Source: Clostridiales bacterium
GTDB lineage: Bacteria; Bacillota; Clostridia; Oscillospirales; CAG-272
Assembly: GCA_012522015.1 (NCBI GenBank)
Contig: JAAYLD010000016.1
Location: 1-62,991 of the forward strand
Reading direction: 5' to 3'
DNA length: 62,991 nt
Of this stretch, positions 54,563 to 62,952 are shown piece after piece (positions within the stretch are counted from its first letter, which is position 1; the number at the start of each line of letters is the position of its first letter). The notes beneath the pieces are model-generated. The model had not been told where the DNA came from. It ran no database searches and was given only the letters and a program-made list of their open reading frames with translations. The translations under genes and the position numbers were made by a program.

Positions 54563-54701
54563 TTTTTCATTAGTAATACTATTTAGTATTCTTCGCAGCC
54601 ATGGATAGGGTATGCAGAATTATTGCGCAACAGCTTTTTTACGCTTTATATAATGACCGTTTTCATCTTAATATCCAGTGAAAACTTTATAAAAAGCAAA
54701 T

Positions 54702-54725
54702 AACCCGCCTTTTGGCGGGTTTTAC
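54702..54725. terminator. Hairpin terminator between the DUF421 gene and the GH43 remnant
   Basis: AACCCGCC and GGCGGGTT form a perfect 8-bp stem around TTTT, with A and T flanks, so it can work in both directions. The rest of 54563-54781 contains no gene. Confidence 0.75.
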
Positions 54726-54781
54726 GTGTGATTTCTTTGATAGATTTATACTTTTTATCTAATTCTCTTTTAAAAATCTGA

Positions 54782-55700
54782 TTATCTGCCTTTTGAAAAT
54801 GCTTTTTCGAGTCTTTCTTTTTCTTCTTCGCTTATATGAATGACATGTCCATGACGCGGCGTGAAATCAAACGAAAACTCGCCAGGTAAAAGCTCTCTGT
54901 ATGACTTTAAAGTCCACAGTCTCTGCCATAGCATATCTTCTTCCGTTAAACGGCGTACCGTCTGCTGCAATAATCCATTTATTTTCGCCGATTATCTGAT
55001 AAATATTGCTGCCCTCAACGTCCATTGGTACGCCGTCATACGTAAGAAACGGAACAACCTCGCCTGTGTGATGAAATATCTGTCAGCTTCTTTGCCGATG
55101 TGATCTGTTTTCCGCTGTAGTACATGATATATCTCTCACCAAACGGGTCATATAATATCCCCGTCAATTGCACAGTGTTTTACTTCTTCCGGATCAACCA
55201 TCAGTTCTGGTTCAGTATATAGAGAGGCATTCATCAAGTCAGGCGTATATTGCCGATACATCAAAATTCCGGTTGTGTTCGCTGTGGACTTGTTTTGGAG
55301 CGCCAGATATACCATATACATATTTTTTTCTTCACACCATATCGCCTGCGGCGCCCATGCGCGCTCACAATCAGAAAAACCATCATAATTTCGATATTCT
55401 ATAACCGTGCCATCATAAAAATTGATGAGGTCATCTGATTATATACAACAATGCTCGACTGAGACGCCCAGCCCTCAGAGCTTTTCATATCAGTAGCGAT
55501 AACATAGAATTTACCATCCTCGCCGCGTGATATGAACGGGTCGCGCATTGATTTTTTGCCAAGACACGATTTTAACACAGGCTCATCGCTGAGCTTTCTG
55601 AAATTATACCCATCTTCGCTAATAGCATAAAAAAGTTGCTCTTCTTCAGGTCTATTACCAACAAAATATGCGAAAAGATAAGCTGATTTTTTATATCCAT
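54782..55700 (-). pseudogene. Glycoside hydrolase family 43-like gene, multiply frameshifted
   Basis: Reading the minus strand in successive frames recovers one protein of about 300 residues: AYFVGNRPEEEQLFYAISED, GKKSMRDPFISRGEDGKFYV, DCERAWAPQAIW, NKSTANTTGILMYR, ERYIMYYSGKQITSA, LLPGEFSFDFTPRHGHVIHI. Catalytic-type RDPF and the APQAIW block are typical of GH43 beta-xylosidases/arabinofuranosidases. Frame changes are needed near 55440, 55160, 55080 and 54900, and the 5' end near 55697 has a fifth one. No internal run exceeds 62 codons after an ATG. It cannot yield a working enzyme. Confidence 0.75.
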
Positions 55701-55750
55701 GTTTTAAAGCTCTTCTAATTTAATCACTATAAATTTCATTTAAGTAAACC

Positions 55751-56296
55751 TTAATTTTTATCGCTCATGAAGTCTTCCCTTCTGATTTCATAATCAACAG
55801 CCGTTCTGAGCCTGCCGGTCTGATCCTTCCAACAGTCTTTTCTCACCCCGACTCTTCTTGCTCTAATCTTATTCTCGTAAACATGCTGAGCCCTTTTGTT
55901 TTCAAGCATGGTATCCCATGCAATTCTTTCTATTCTGCATTTAGAATTGATAGTTTCATCCGTAAAAAGGAATTCAAACAGCATCAAAATGATTTTAGTA
56001 CCGTATCCTTTGTTCTGGTAATCAAAATCGCATATTTTACATCCCGGATACGCTGTGTCTCCCCTAATTTTGTAACTTAGTTCACCCACAGCCTTACCGT
56101 CAATTTCTATGATGCAAAGCTGATTAAACTCATCGCTTTTTTTAATATTTTCGATAGTATCTTCTAAAGACTCCCCAAGCCCATAAGGAAATCCTGCATG
56201 CTCCATAACCCTGCCGTCATTCCACCATTTGTTTAACTGAACGGCGTCATCAACTGTGGCAGTTCTGATTAAAATATTATCCTTTTGAATTCTCAT
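55751..56296 (-). CDS. GNAT-family N-acetyltransferase
   Basis: A 181-residue acetyltransferase. RTATVDDAVQLNKWWNDG is the family opening, and DFDYQNKGYGTKIILML is the acetyl-CoA pyrophosphate loop (Q/RxxGxG/A). The ATG at 56296 has GGAG 6 bases upstream and overlaps the end of the epimerase gene by 20 bases, so it is the last gene of the UDP-sugar operon. Its substrate could be a nucleotide sugar or amino sugar of the surface polymer (inference). Confidence 0.88.
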   Translation of the reverse strand: MRIQKDNILIRTATVDDAVQLNKWWNDGRVMEHAGFPYGLGESLEDTIENIKKSDEFNQLCIIEIDGKAVGELSYKIRGDTAYPGCKICDFDYQNKGYGTKIILMLFEFLFTDETINSKCRIERIAWDTMLENKRAQHVYENKIRARRVGVRKDCWKDQTGRLRTAVDYEIRREDFMSDKN

Positions 56297-57323
56297 ATTT
56301 GTCTCCGTCTTTATCAATATAAAACTCCCTATACCATTTTGCAAACCTTGAGAGCCCTTCCTCAAGGCTTGTGTCCGGCTTGAAACCGAAGTCGCGAATG
56401 AGATCGTCCACATCGGCATATGTCTGATATACGTCCCCCGGCTGCATAGGCACAAGTTCCTTCTCGGCGGGGCGGTCGATAATCCCTTCCCTCATCAGGC
56501 ACATCTCAAGCGTCTCGACAAAGTAAAGTAGATTTTCCGGTTTGTTGTTGCCTATATTGTAAACCTTATACGGGGCACCGTCCTCGGTCTCTTTTGGCAC
56601 CTTGCCCATGACGTTTATGACACCGGTGACAATGTCGTCAATATAGGTAAAGTCGCGCTTCATATCTCCATAGTTGAAAATTTGGATTTTTTCGCCCTTG
56701 ACCATTTTATTTGTAAAACTAAAATAAGCCATATCCGGACGACCCATCGGGCCGTAAACAGTAAAGAAGCGCAGTCCGGTCGACGGAATCTTATACAGCT
56801 TTGAATAAACATGCGCCATCAGCTCATTTGATTTTTTTGTAGCGGCATAAAGAGAAACCGGGTTGTCAACCTTGTCGTCAGTGGAGAACGGAACCTTTTT
56901 GTTTGTGCCGTAAACTGACGAGCTTGAAGCGTAAACCAAGTGCTCGACGGGATTATGCAGGCACGCTTCAAGTATATTGAAGAACCCGACAATGTTGCTG
57001 TTTATATACGCTTCCGGATTTGTTATCGAATAACGCACACCTGCTTGAGCCGCAAGATTGACTACAATATCAAATTTTTCATCAGCAAAAAGTTTGTCGA
57101 TCGCCGGTTTATTAGCTAAGTTTATTTTATGAAATTTAAATTTACTGTACGGCTTCAAAAGATTCAGCCGGGCATGTTTTAGGCTTACATCATAATAATC
57201 GTTTAGGTTATCAATTCCTACAACCTCACAGCCCATGTCAAGAAGCCGCTCTGAAAGATAATACCCAATAAATCCGGCCGCGCCTGTCACAAGAATTTTT
57301 TTGTCCGCATTAAGTATACTCAT
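56277..57323 (-). CDS. UDP-glucuronate 4-epimerase-like NAD-dependent epimerase
   Basis: A 348-residue short-chain dehydrogenase/epimerase. VTGAAGFIGYYLSERL is the NAD loop, ASSSSVYG holds the catalytic Ser/Tyr environment, YAATKKSNEL the YxxxK, and RFFTVYGPMGRPDMAYFSF is the signature of UDP-glucuronate 4-epimerases (CapI/LspL type), which interconvert UDP-GlcA and UDP-GalA. It overlaps the nucleotidyltransferase gene by 4 bases. Confidence 0.92.
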   Translation of the reverse strand: MSILNADKKILVTGAAGFIGYYLSERLLDMGCEVVGIDNLNDYYDVSLKHARLNLLKPYSKFKFHKINLANKPAIDKLFADEKFDIVVNLAAQAGVRYSITNPEAYINSNIVGFFNILEACLHNPVEHLVYASSSSVYGTNKKVPFSTDDKVDNPVSLYAATKKSNELMAHVYSKLYKIPSTGLRFFTVYGPMGRPDMAYFSFTNKMVKGEKIQIFNYGDMKRDFTYIDDIVTGVINVMGKVPKETEDGAPYKVYNIGNNKPENLLYFVETLEMCLMREGIIDRPAEKELVPMQPGDVYQTYADVDDLIRDFGFKPDTSLEEGLSRFAKWYREFYIDKDGDKYENSKG

Positions 57324-58057
57324 CTCTTAATTCTCCTGTATTCTTTCTGCACTTTTTCATAACTTTCAAGGTTTCCGATATCATAACGCACGCCCGGCAT
57401 CTCCATTGCGTGCACAGGTACCTGCTTACACAGCCAAGCGACAAAACTCCCCGGCGCATCTGTCTCGCAGCCAGATTCAATCCCTTTTTTCACCAGTTTC
57501 ACATCTTCACGGATATAAAAATAAAAAGGCGGGCAGCACCAATGTGTCGCGGGATTCGGCGATTTCTCTGTCATATCAAGTACTAAGTCGTTATCATCAA
57601 CCGTCACTACACCGCATTTCAACAACTTCTCTTTCGAGGGCTCATAATAGCGCATGATACATGAAGTCCTCTTTTGCCGGGCATAGTTAATGAATTTTGT
57701 AAGGCTGAAATCCAGCACATTGTCGCCGGCGATGACAAGCATGTCATCATCAAGTGAGAGCTGGTCGATTGCATACTGAATATCGCGCACAGCTCCAAGG
57801 CGGGTTTCGTTGGTTTCGGTCCCGTCATCGACAACTGTGATTTTATATGGCTTTGTCTTTGCCCACACTTCAAAATGACGGGCGTATCTATGATTTGAAA
57901 TTACGATATATTCATCTACCGCACCTGATGTATGTATATCGTCAACAAGCCAGTCAAGGATTGTTTTATCGCCGACTTTGAGCAGCGGCTTTGGAAAATT
58001 CTCTGTCAGCGGATAAAGCCGCGTCGCATATCCTGCGGCTAAAATCAAGCATTTCAT
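57320..58057 (-). CDS. Sugar-1-phosphate nucleotidyltransferase
   Basis: A 245-residue nucleotidyltransferase. LILAAGYATRLYPLTENFPK is the GxGTRLxPLTxxxPK nucleotide-binding signature, with Ala in place of one Gly. VIAGDNVLDFS holds the metal-binding Asp and GVRYDIGNLESY ends it. The family makes NDP-sugars from NTP and sugar-1-phosphates. With a uronokinase-like gene before it and a UDP-uronate epimerase after it, UDP-galacturonate or UDP-glucuronate is the likely product (inference). It is 36 bases from the kinase gene. Confidence 0.9.
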   Translation of the reverse strand: MKCLILAAGYATRLYPLTENFPKPLLKVGDKTILDWLVDDIHTSGAVDEYIVISNHRYARHFEVWAKTKPYKITVVDDGTETNETRLGAVRDIQYAIDQLSLDDDMLVIAGDNVLDFSLTKFINYARQKRTSCIMRYYEPSKEKLLKCGVVTVDDNDLVLDMTEKSPNPATHWCCPPFYFYIREDVKLVKKGIESGCETDAPGSFVAWLCKQVPVHAMEMPGVRYDIGNLESYEKVQKEYRRIKR

Positions 58058-58093
58058 AAAACTACCTTTCTTCTCACTGAAAAACGGGGATGT

Positions 58094-59512
58094 TTACCTA
58101 AGCTTCACGCCATCAGCGCTATGGCAGATGTGCGCGCTATACTTGCCTTCAAGATTCGGAAATGCCCTCAGATATTCACGCTTGACCTTCTCTAAAATGC
58201 TTTCTTCAAAGTCAGGGTCAATTAATGCCATACAGCACCCCTTGAAACCCGCGCCCGAGAAGCGTCCGCCGTATATCCCATCGGTCTGCGTCATAATTTC
58301 ATAGAGTTTAATAAGTTCAGGACTACCTGTCTCCCAGTTATATATTGAACTGCGGCCGCTCTCAAATACAAGTTTTCCGAACACCTCAATGTCGCCTTTT
58401 CTCCAGGCTTCCACACCCTTCTCCACGCGCTCAAACTCTGTGTACCAATGCTCCGCGCGACGTCGCCAGTTTTCGGGCAAGCAATCTTTATATTGAGCAT
58501 ACACTTCCCGCGGAACATCACGCATGTTTGTCTCATTGAACTTACCGTACTCCATTCCAGCAAAAGCTTTCAGGGTATACGCGGCAGAACGAAGCTCATC
58601 CACACGCATATTGAATTTACTGCCTGTAAGCGACCGCTCAATCCCACTGAAAAAGATGGCTATCTTCCAAGGCTTCATGTTCGGGTTCTGCGGAACAAGC
58701 TTATAGCTGTCGTCCTTCAGATCCATATATAAAAGGTGGTTCTTTTTACAGTAAACTTCGCAGCTTTGATCAAGCTTGCCGCATGACACGCCGACATACT
58801 TATTTTCAGCTTCAAGCGCAGTCTGAATTAGCTCCTGCTTTGTCAGCTTAATTCCATTTAGCGCACATAAGGCGTTGAGAAAAGTGATGATTACAGCCGC
58901 AGACGAGGAAAGCCCGCCAATAGGCAGCTCCCCATCAATCACCGCGCACAGCCCCACTCTCAAGGGATAGCGATTATTAAGCGCAATTGTTGCTCCTCTC
59001 AAATGGTCAGCCCAGTCGTCCTGCTTCACTTCGGGTGTGGAATTCACATGCCACTGCGCCCTTTTCGGGAACTGCAGGCTCTGTATCTCAACTACACCGT
59101 TTTGCTTTGGACCGTATGCAATATGTATGCCCTTATCAATCGCAAAGCCTGTAATCTTGCCGAGGTTATGGTCGGAATGAGCGCCGAGCGGGCAGATGCG
59201 GTAAGGTGTGAACGCTGTATTTTGCGGCGAGCGCCTATATATCTTCTCAAAAGCTCGAACCGCATTCATGCATGCGCCTTCTTCCGTATACCGTGGAATA
59301 GTTGGTTTAACTATATATGAATTCATTGACTGCATTTGTGCGTGATACTCTTTAGTTCTGCCGTCAAGCGGTTTCGGTGCGTCATCGGGAATCATCCACA
59401 GCTTACCGACCTTTTTCGCGCCTATAATTCTTCCGGCTCTGCATAACATTGAAATGCGTCTCTCGGATAAATTCCATTTCTCTGATGCTTTTTTTATAGT
59501 GATGTATTGCAT
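58094..59512 (-). CDS. HTH-galacturonokinase-like fusion protein
   Basis: A 472-residue protein. Residues 1-48 are an excisionase/MerR-type helix-turn-helix (TIKKASEKWNLSERRISMLC, then GKLWMIPDDA). Residues 95-470 are a GHMP sugar kinase: YRICPLGAHSDH (104-115), the ATP loop PIGGLSSSAAVII (197-209) and the C-terminal FSGAGFKGCCMAL. The first motif reads CPLGAHxDH, as I recall from plant galacturonokinase and arabinose kinase, rather than the NLIGEHTDY of galactokinase. The ATG has GGAGG 7 bases upstream. The fusion suggests a trigger enzyme that senses its sugar and controls its own operon (inference). Confidence 0.85.
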   Translation of the reverse strand: MQYITIKKASEKWNLSERRISMLCRAGRIIGAKKVGKLWMIPDDAPKPLDGRTKEYHAQMQSMNSYIVKPTIPRYTEEGACMNAVRAFEKIYRRSPQNTAFTPYRICPLGAHSDHNLGKITGFAIDKGIHIAYGPKQNGVVEIQSLQFPKRAQWHVNSTPEVKQDDWADHLRGATIALNNRYPLRVGLCAVIDGELPIGGLSSSAAVIITFLNALCALNGIKLTKQELIQTALEAENKYVGVSCGKLDQSCEVYCKKNHLLYMDLKDDSYKLVPQNPNMKPWKIAIFFSGIERSLTGSKFNMRVDELRSAAYTLKAFAGMEYGKFNETNMRDVPREVYAQYKDCLPENWRRRAEHWYTEFERVEKGVEAWRKGDIEVFGKLVFESGRSSIYNWETGSPELIKLYEIMTQTDGIYGGRFSGAGFKGCCMALIDPDFEESILEKVKREYLRAFPNLEGKYSAHICHSADGVKLR

Positions 59513-59541
59513 GCTATAACCTCCATGAACAGCTATAACAT

Positions 59542-59569
59542 ATTATACAGTGATGAACAAAAATGTCAA
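59542..59569 (-). promoter_or_regulatory. Sigma-A promoter of the uronate operon
   Basis: On the minus strand TTGACA (59564-59569) and TATAAT (59542-59547) are both perfect consensus hexamers with a 16-base spacer, about 30 bases before the start of the HTH-kinase gene. Confidence 0.75.
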
Positions 59570-59602
59570 GATATAATCTGATATATACAGTTATATCTTG
59601 AC
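59565..59602. repeat. Perfect 12-bp inverted repeat, candidate operator
   Basis: GTCAAGATATAA (59565-59576) and TTATATCTTGAC (59591-59602) are perfect inverted arms with a 14-base spacer, so their centres are 26 bases apart. The left arm overlaps the -35 hexamer of the uronate operon promoter. Further GATATA words lie between and beyond the arms. Binding by the HTH part of the kinase fusion is inference. The rest of 59603-59847 has only a doubtful short frame. Confidence 0.6.
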
Positions 59603-59847
59603 CTTACTGTTGATATAAGATTTAATTTGATTAATTGTTATATTAATTTCGGAATATTTCTGACCGTGTGGGAGTGTGGACATTTTTCTAACCTATGATA
59701 GTATTTATAATTAGAATCTTTTCCACAACCCACATATTGTGTGATCATTTTTAAAACAAAATTAATGTAAAATCTGAAAATAGGAATTGCGTTACAAACA
59801 ACCCCTCTGTCATTAATCAATTCATTGCTTATCATTTATATCTTCAA

Positions 59848-60753
59848 CTAATCTTTCTTTTTAGGAAGTTTAATCCATTTTCCCAATTTATAGTCACATT
59901 TCTCATCAGTAAAACAACCAAAACCGGCAGCAGGATAGAATGTTGTTTCACCAAAATATACTTTGGTGTCAACTTCATAAAAATCAACTCTAACAAACGG
60001 TATACCATCAGCTAATTTTTCAGCATGATCAACCATCAACTGTAAATTGCATGGCGTTTCTATCTTGCGGTCAAAACAAGGTGGACATGCCACTTCACCG
60101 AATGGTAATAAGTTTCTATTTATATCATAATAATTCGCATGGTGGTTAATAAATCTGTCAAAATCTATTTTAAAACATTTCACTTTGCCATTGAAGCAAA
60201 ATAATTTGTAATCTCTAAGTTCTGTTGTTTGCGTATCCACCAAATATTTTTCAGCAATTATTCTTGGGGTAACATTTTTATACGGCCACTCGCGTCCCCG
60301 CCAAAAGAAATTATATTTTAACTTTTTTTAAGTTTTATTTTTGCAGATTCACGGTCAAATTTTATTTTATCCTTGCAAATAATTGTACTTCCAGAATCAT
60401 GAGTGCATTTTATTACAAACTGATCAGGCAAAGACTCAAAATCAATTTCGTCACAATTATCCCAAACGCCCAGTGTGGGAATAATATACTCTTCACCGAT
60501 TTTTTTCTGCGACAATTCTTTTTACTTCTAACTTATCCACAAGTTTTGTATATTCGGGTTTTCTGTCATTTAACTTTAACCACTGAAGTTTTTCGTTAAA
60601 GGTCTTCGGATTTTTTAAATTCAATTTATAACCGAGTCTAATTTTAAAAATTATCTTTAAACAAACTGCATCAGGTATCCACTTTAGAAATCCTTGCCGA
60701 AAAAGATACATTATTCTCTCGGTTTTCTTAATCGCATTGATTATTTTTCCCAT
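59848..60753 (-). pseudogene. TupA-like ATP-grasp glycan-biosynthesis protein, two A-tract frameshifts
   Basis: Three consecutive frames give one protein of about 300 residues, the family length: IRLGYKLNLKNPKTFNEKLQ and KLEVKRIVAEK (first), IGEEYIIPTLGVWDNC and QFVIKCTHDSGSTIICKDK (second), FFWRGREWPYKNVTPRIIAE, then DYKLFCFNGKVKCFKIDFDR and FVRVDFYEVDTKVYFGE (third). These are the blocks of TupA-like ATP-grasp proteins of capsule and teichuronopeptide loci. Frame breaks fall at A7 tracts near 60502 (one A too many) and near 60330 (one A too few). GAGGGG precedes the ATG. Sequencing error, decay or reversible slippage could all explain it. Confidence 0.75.
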
Positions 60754-60801
60754 CACAGAACCCCTCTTAAGAACATATTCGTAAATAATTAATATTATTG
60801 C

Positions 60802-61386
60802 TTACAAAATTGGCGTTCGTGTTGGAGAATTTTTTTCATTTATTAATGAAACTAAATTAATAGACTTACAATAATGAGCAGTGTCATTTTTAACTTCGTT
60901 ACTTTTTTCATAACCTTTGTAGTAAATCGAACATTTTATATCGGCTCTTTTTACATGAGTAAAAACGAATTTTGTTTCATAAGGTAAGGGATCAAACTCT
61001 TTTAATTCCTTTTCGGTGCATAAATTCATTTCCGAAAATTTTATTATTAAATTGTCAAAGTTGACTCTTTCAGCTCTTCTAGTCCATTTTTCCCTTGCTT
61101 CCTCTTCGCTTTTATAATGAAGGAAGATGATTTCTATATCATCTAAAACCCCTATTGGACAATTTATATGATTCCTTCTCTTTAATACATCATAATACTT
61201 TGATTCAGTAGCGGGTATAAAAACAATAGGTAAATTTAAATAATAGCGCAATCTTTTTAAAAAACGGATAAAATCTTCCGCGAAGAAATATAAACCAATT
61301 GTTGGTGTCTTATATTGAATATTATAACGTTGATAAACATAACCTGCCCAACAGTTATTAGATATTATATATACTAAAGTTATCAT
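60802..61386 (-). CDS. DUF1919-family exopolysaccharide protein
   Basis: A 194-residue protein of the DUF1919 family found in polysaccharide loci. The opening YIISNNCWAGYVYQRYNI and the block TPTIGLYFFAEDFIRFLKRL are the family's conserved stretches, and TRRAERVNFDNLIIKFSEMN is another. It is probably soluble. Family members are thought to be glycosyltransferase-like, but their activity is unproven. It lies between the flippase and the ATP-grasp gene, all on the minus strand. Confidence 0.85.
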   Translation of the reverse strand: MITLVYIISNNCWAGYVYQRYNIQYKTPTIGLYFFAEDFIRFLKRLRYYLNLPIVFIPATESKYYDVLKRRNHINCPIGVLDDIEIIFLHYKSEEEAREKWTRRAERVNFDNLIIKFSEMNLCTEKELKEFDPLPYETKFVFTHVKRADIKCSIYYKGYEKSNEVKNDTAHYCKSINLVSLINEKNSPTRTPIL

Positions 61387-61495
61387 TTTCTATTTTTTTC
61401 TTCACAGAAAACCAAGATATTTAATTGTCTGTTTTTTTATTTTTCTCTTAATCATAAAAAAGTACTTCATAATACATATCAACATATTCTTTAAA

Positions 61496-62917
61496 TTATT
61501 TTTTATATTTTTTTGCTATTAATAACAGATTAGCAATACTGCGACGTTTGATACAAAAATATATTATAATTGCAATTGCATACATGAAAAAACCAATCGT
61601 TCTACTGAAAAATACGGCACAAACTATAAAAATACTAGTAATTATTACCTCCAATATTATGTCAAAAAGAATCTTAACGTTAATTATTTTCATTACCGCA
61701 ATCTCGGAAACTATTGATCGGATCATTATAATTCCGACAATCGAAAAAAGAAGCACAAAAAGATTATTGAAAACATAAGTTAAAATCAAATATACAACAA
61801 AACCAAATACAACGCTTAATATGTTTATAACAAGTAATGTTTTCTCTTTTCTGTATGCTTTTAAGTAATTGTTTGTAAGTAAACTTACCTTTGAAGAATA
61901 TACGATAATAGGTAGCAATATTCCTAGATAAACAATACTTGCAACATACTTCGGAAGCCAAAGTTTTAGTAAATGGCTTCCCGGAAAATAAAAAATAAGG
62001 GCAAGCAGTAAAAGCGGAGAAATGCCATCTCGAATTGATTTATACAGATCAGGAAGTCTATCTGAATCCAAGCGCTTTATAGAAGGGAAAAGCACTACAC
62101 TAATTGCTGTAACAAAATGAAGAACAAATGTTGTCAAACTAAAAGACAAAGACACTTTACCGAAAGTCAATTCATCCCAACGCCATTGAACAATCATTTT
62201 TCCGAGACCGACTACTAAATTAGCGGAGTAAGAAGCTATCATAAGCCAAACACCAGCTCCAATAGTCTTACTTAAATTAATTCTTAATTCTATAGTAGGT
62301 AACATTTTCCCAAAAAAAAGTTCGCGGCTGTATTTCATACCGAATATGAGAATGCTTATAATTTGTGAAATGATATATGCTATACAATACCAATACGCTT
62401 TTTTTAAATTAAACAGCAAACACGCAACAACAATACCACAATATAAACATCTGTCCAGCATAATATATCGGGCGTACTTGCTTATCCTGTTTGTCGTTTG
62501 AAATGTAAATGACACGTAATTATAAGTAATTGAAGGTATAATAATTATAGATAATAAAATAACAATTATCTTATTGATGCCGCTAAAAAAAATAAAAGCA
62601 GAAATAAATAATATAAGTGAAATAAATGCATCAATACATATAATTGCTAAATATTGTGATCTGACAGCTTTTTTATCCAATTCATCGTAATCGTATTGTG
62701 AATATCTGAGAACTATTCCATCTAACAATCCGAAATGAAAAAAACCGACATATTGTGAATAAAGTAAAAATGTTTGCCAATATGAGTATTGATATTCATC
62801 AATATATTTCGGAACAATAAGGTTCATAACAAAACCAACAATAAGCGATATTGCCTGTACTAAAACAGACAATGAAATGTTTTTAGCAATACTTTTTCCT
62901 GTAATTTGCTTTGACAT
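61496..62917 (-). CDS. Polysaccharide repeat-unit flippase (Wzx-like)
   Basis: A 473-residue MATE/MOP-superfamily membrane protein with about 12-14 hydrophobic helices. SVLVQAISLIVGFVMNLIVP near residue 14 is the usual first helix of O-antigen/teichuronic-acid flippases. It moves undecaprenyl-linked repeat units across the membrane. The sequence is strongly A+T-rich with Ile/Lys/Asn codons, unlike the genes left of 59 kb, a common trait of mobile surface-polymer loci. GAGG precedes the ATG by 10 bases. Confidence 0.92.
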   Translation of the reverse strand: MSKQITGKSIAKNISLSVLVQAISLIVGFVMNLIVPKYIDEYQYSYWQTFLLYSQYVGFFHFGLLDGIVLRYSQYDYDELDKKAVRSQYLAIICIDAFISLILFISAFIFFSGINKIIVILLSIIIIPSITYNYVSFTFQTTNRISKYARYIMLDRCLYCGIVVACLLFNLKKAYWYCIAYIISQIISILIFGMKYSRELFFGKMLPTIELRINLSKTIGAGVWLMIASYSANLVVGLGKMIVQWRWDELTFGKVSLSFSLTTFVLHFVTAISVVLFPSIKRLDSDRLPDLYKSIRDGISPLLLLALIFYFPGSHLLKLWLPKYVASIVYLGILLPIIVYSSKVSLLTNNYLKAYRKEKTLLVINILSVVFGFVVYLILTYVFNNLFVLLFSIVGIIMIRSIVSEIAVMKIINVKILFDIILEVIITSIFIVCAVFFSRTIGFFMYAIAIIIYFCIKRRSIANLLLIAKKYKK

Positions 62918-62952
62918 TCAATTCAATCCTCTATGTAAACAATAATCAGATT

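Noticed and set aside
54782-54970. 62-codon frame as a stand-alone gene
   Set aside because: Its sequence is the C-terminus of the GH43-like remnant (SFDFTPRHGHV), so it is part of the pseudogene.
58094-59512. Plain galactokinase (GalK)
   Set aside because: The first substrate motif is CPLGAHSDH, not the GEHTDY of galactokinase, and an HTH domain precedes it.
59638-59835. 65-codon minus-strand frame after the ATP-grasp gene
   Set aside because: No family resemblance and no good ribosome site; A+T-rich DNA often gives such frames. It could be a remnant of another polysaccharide gene but cannot be supported.
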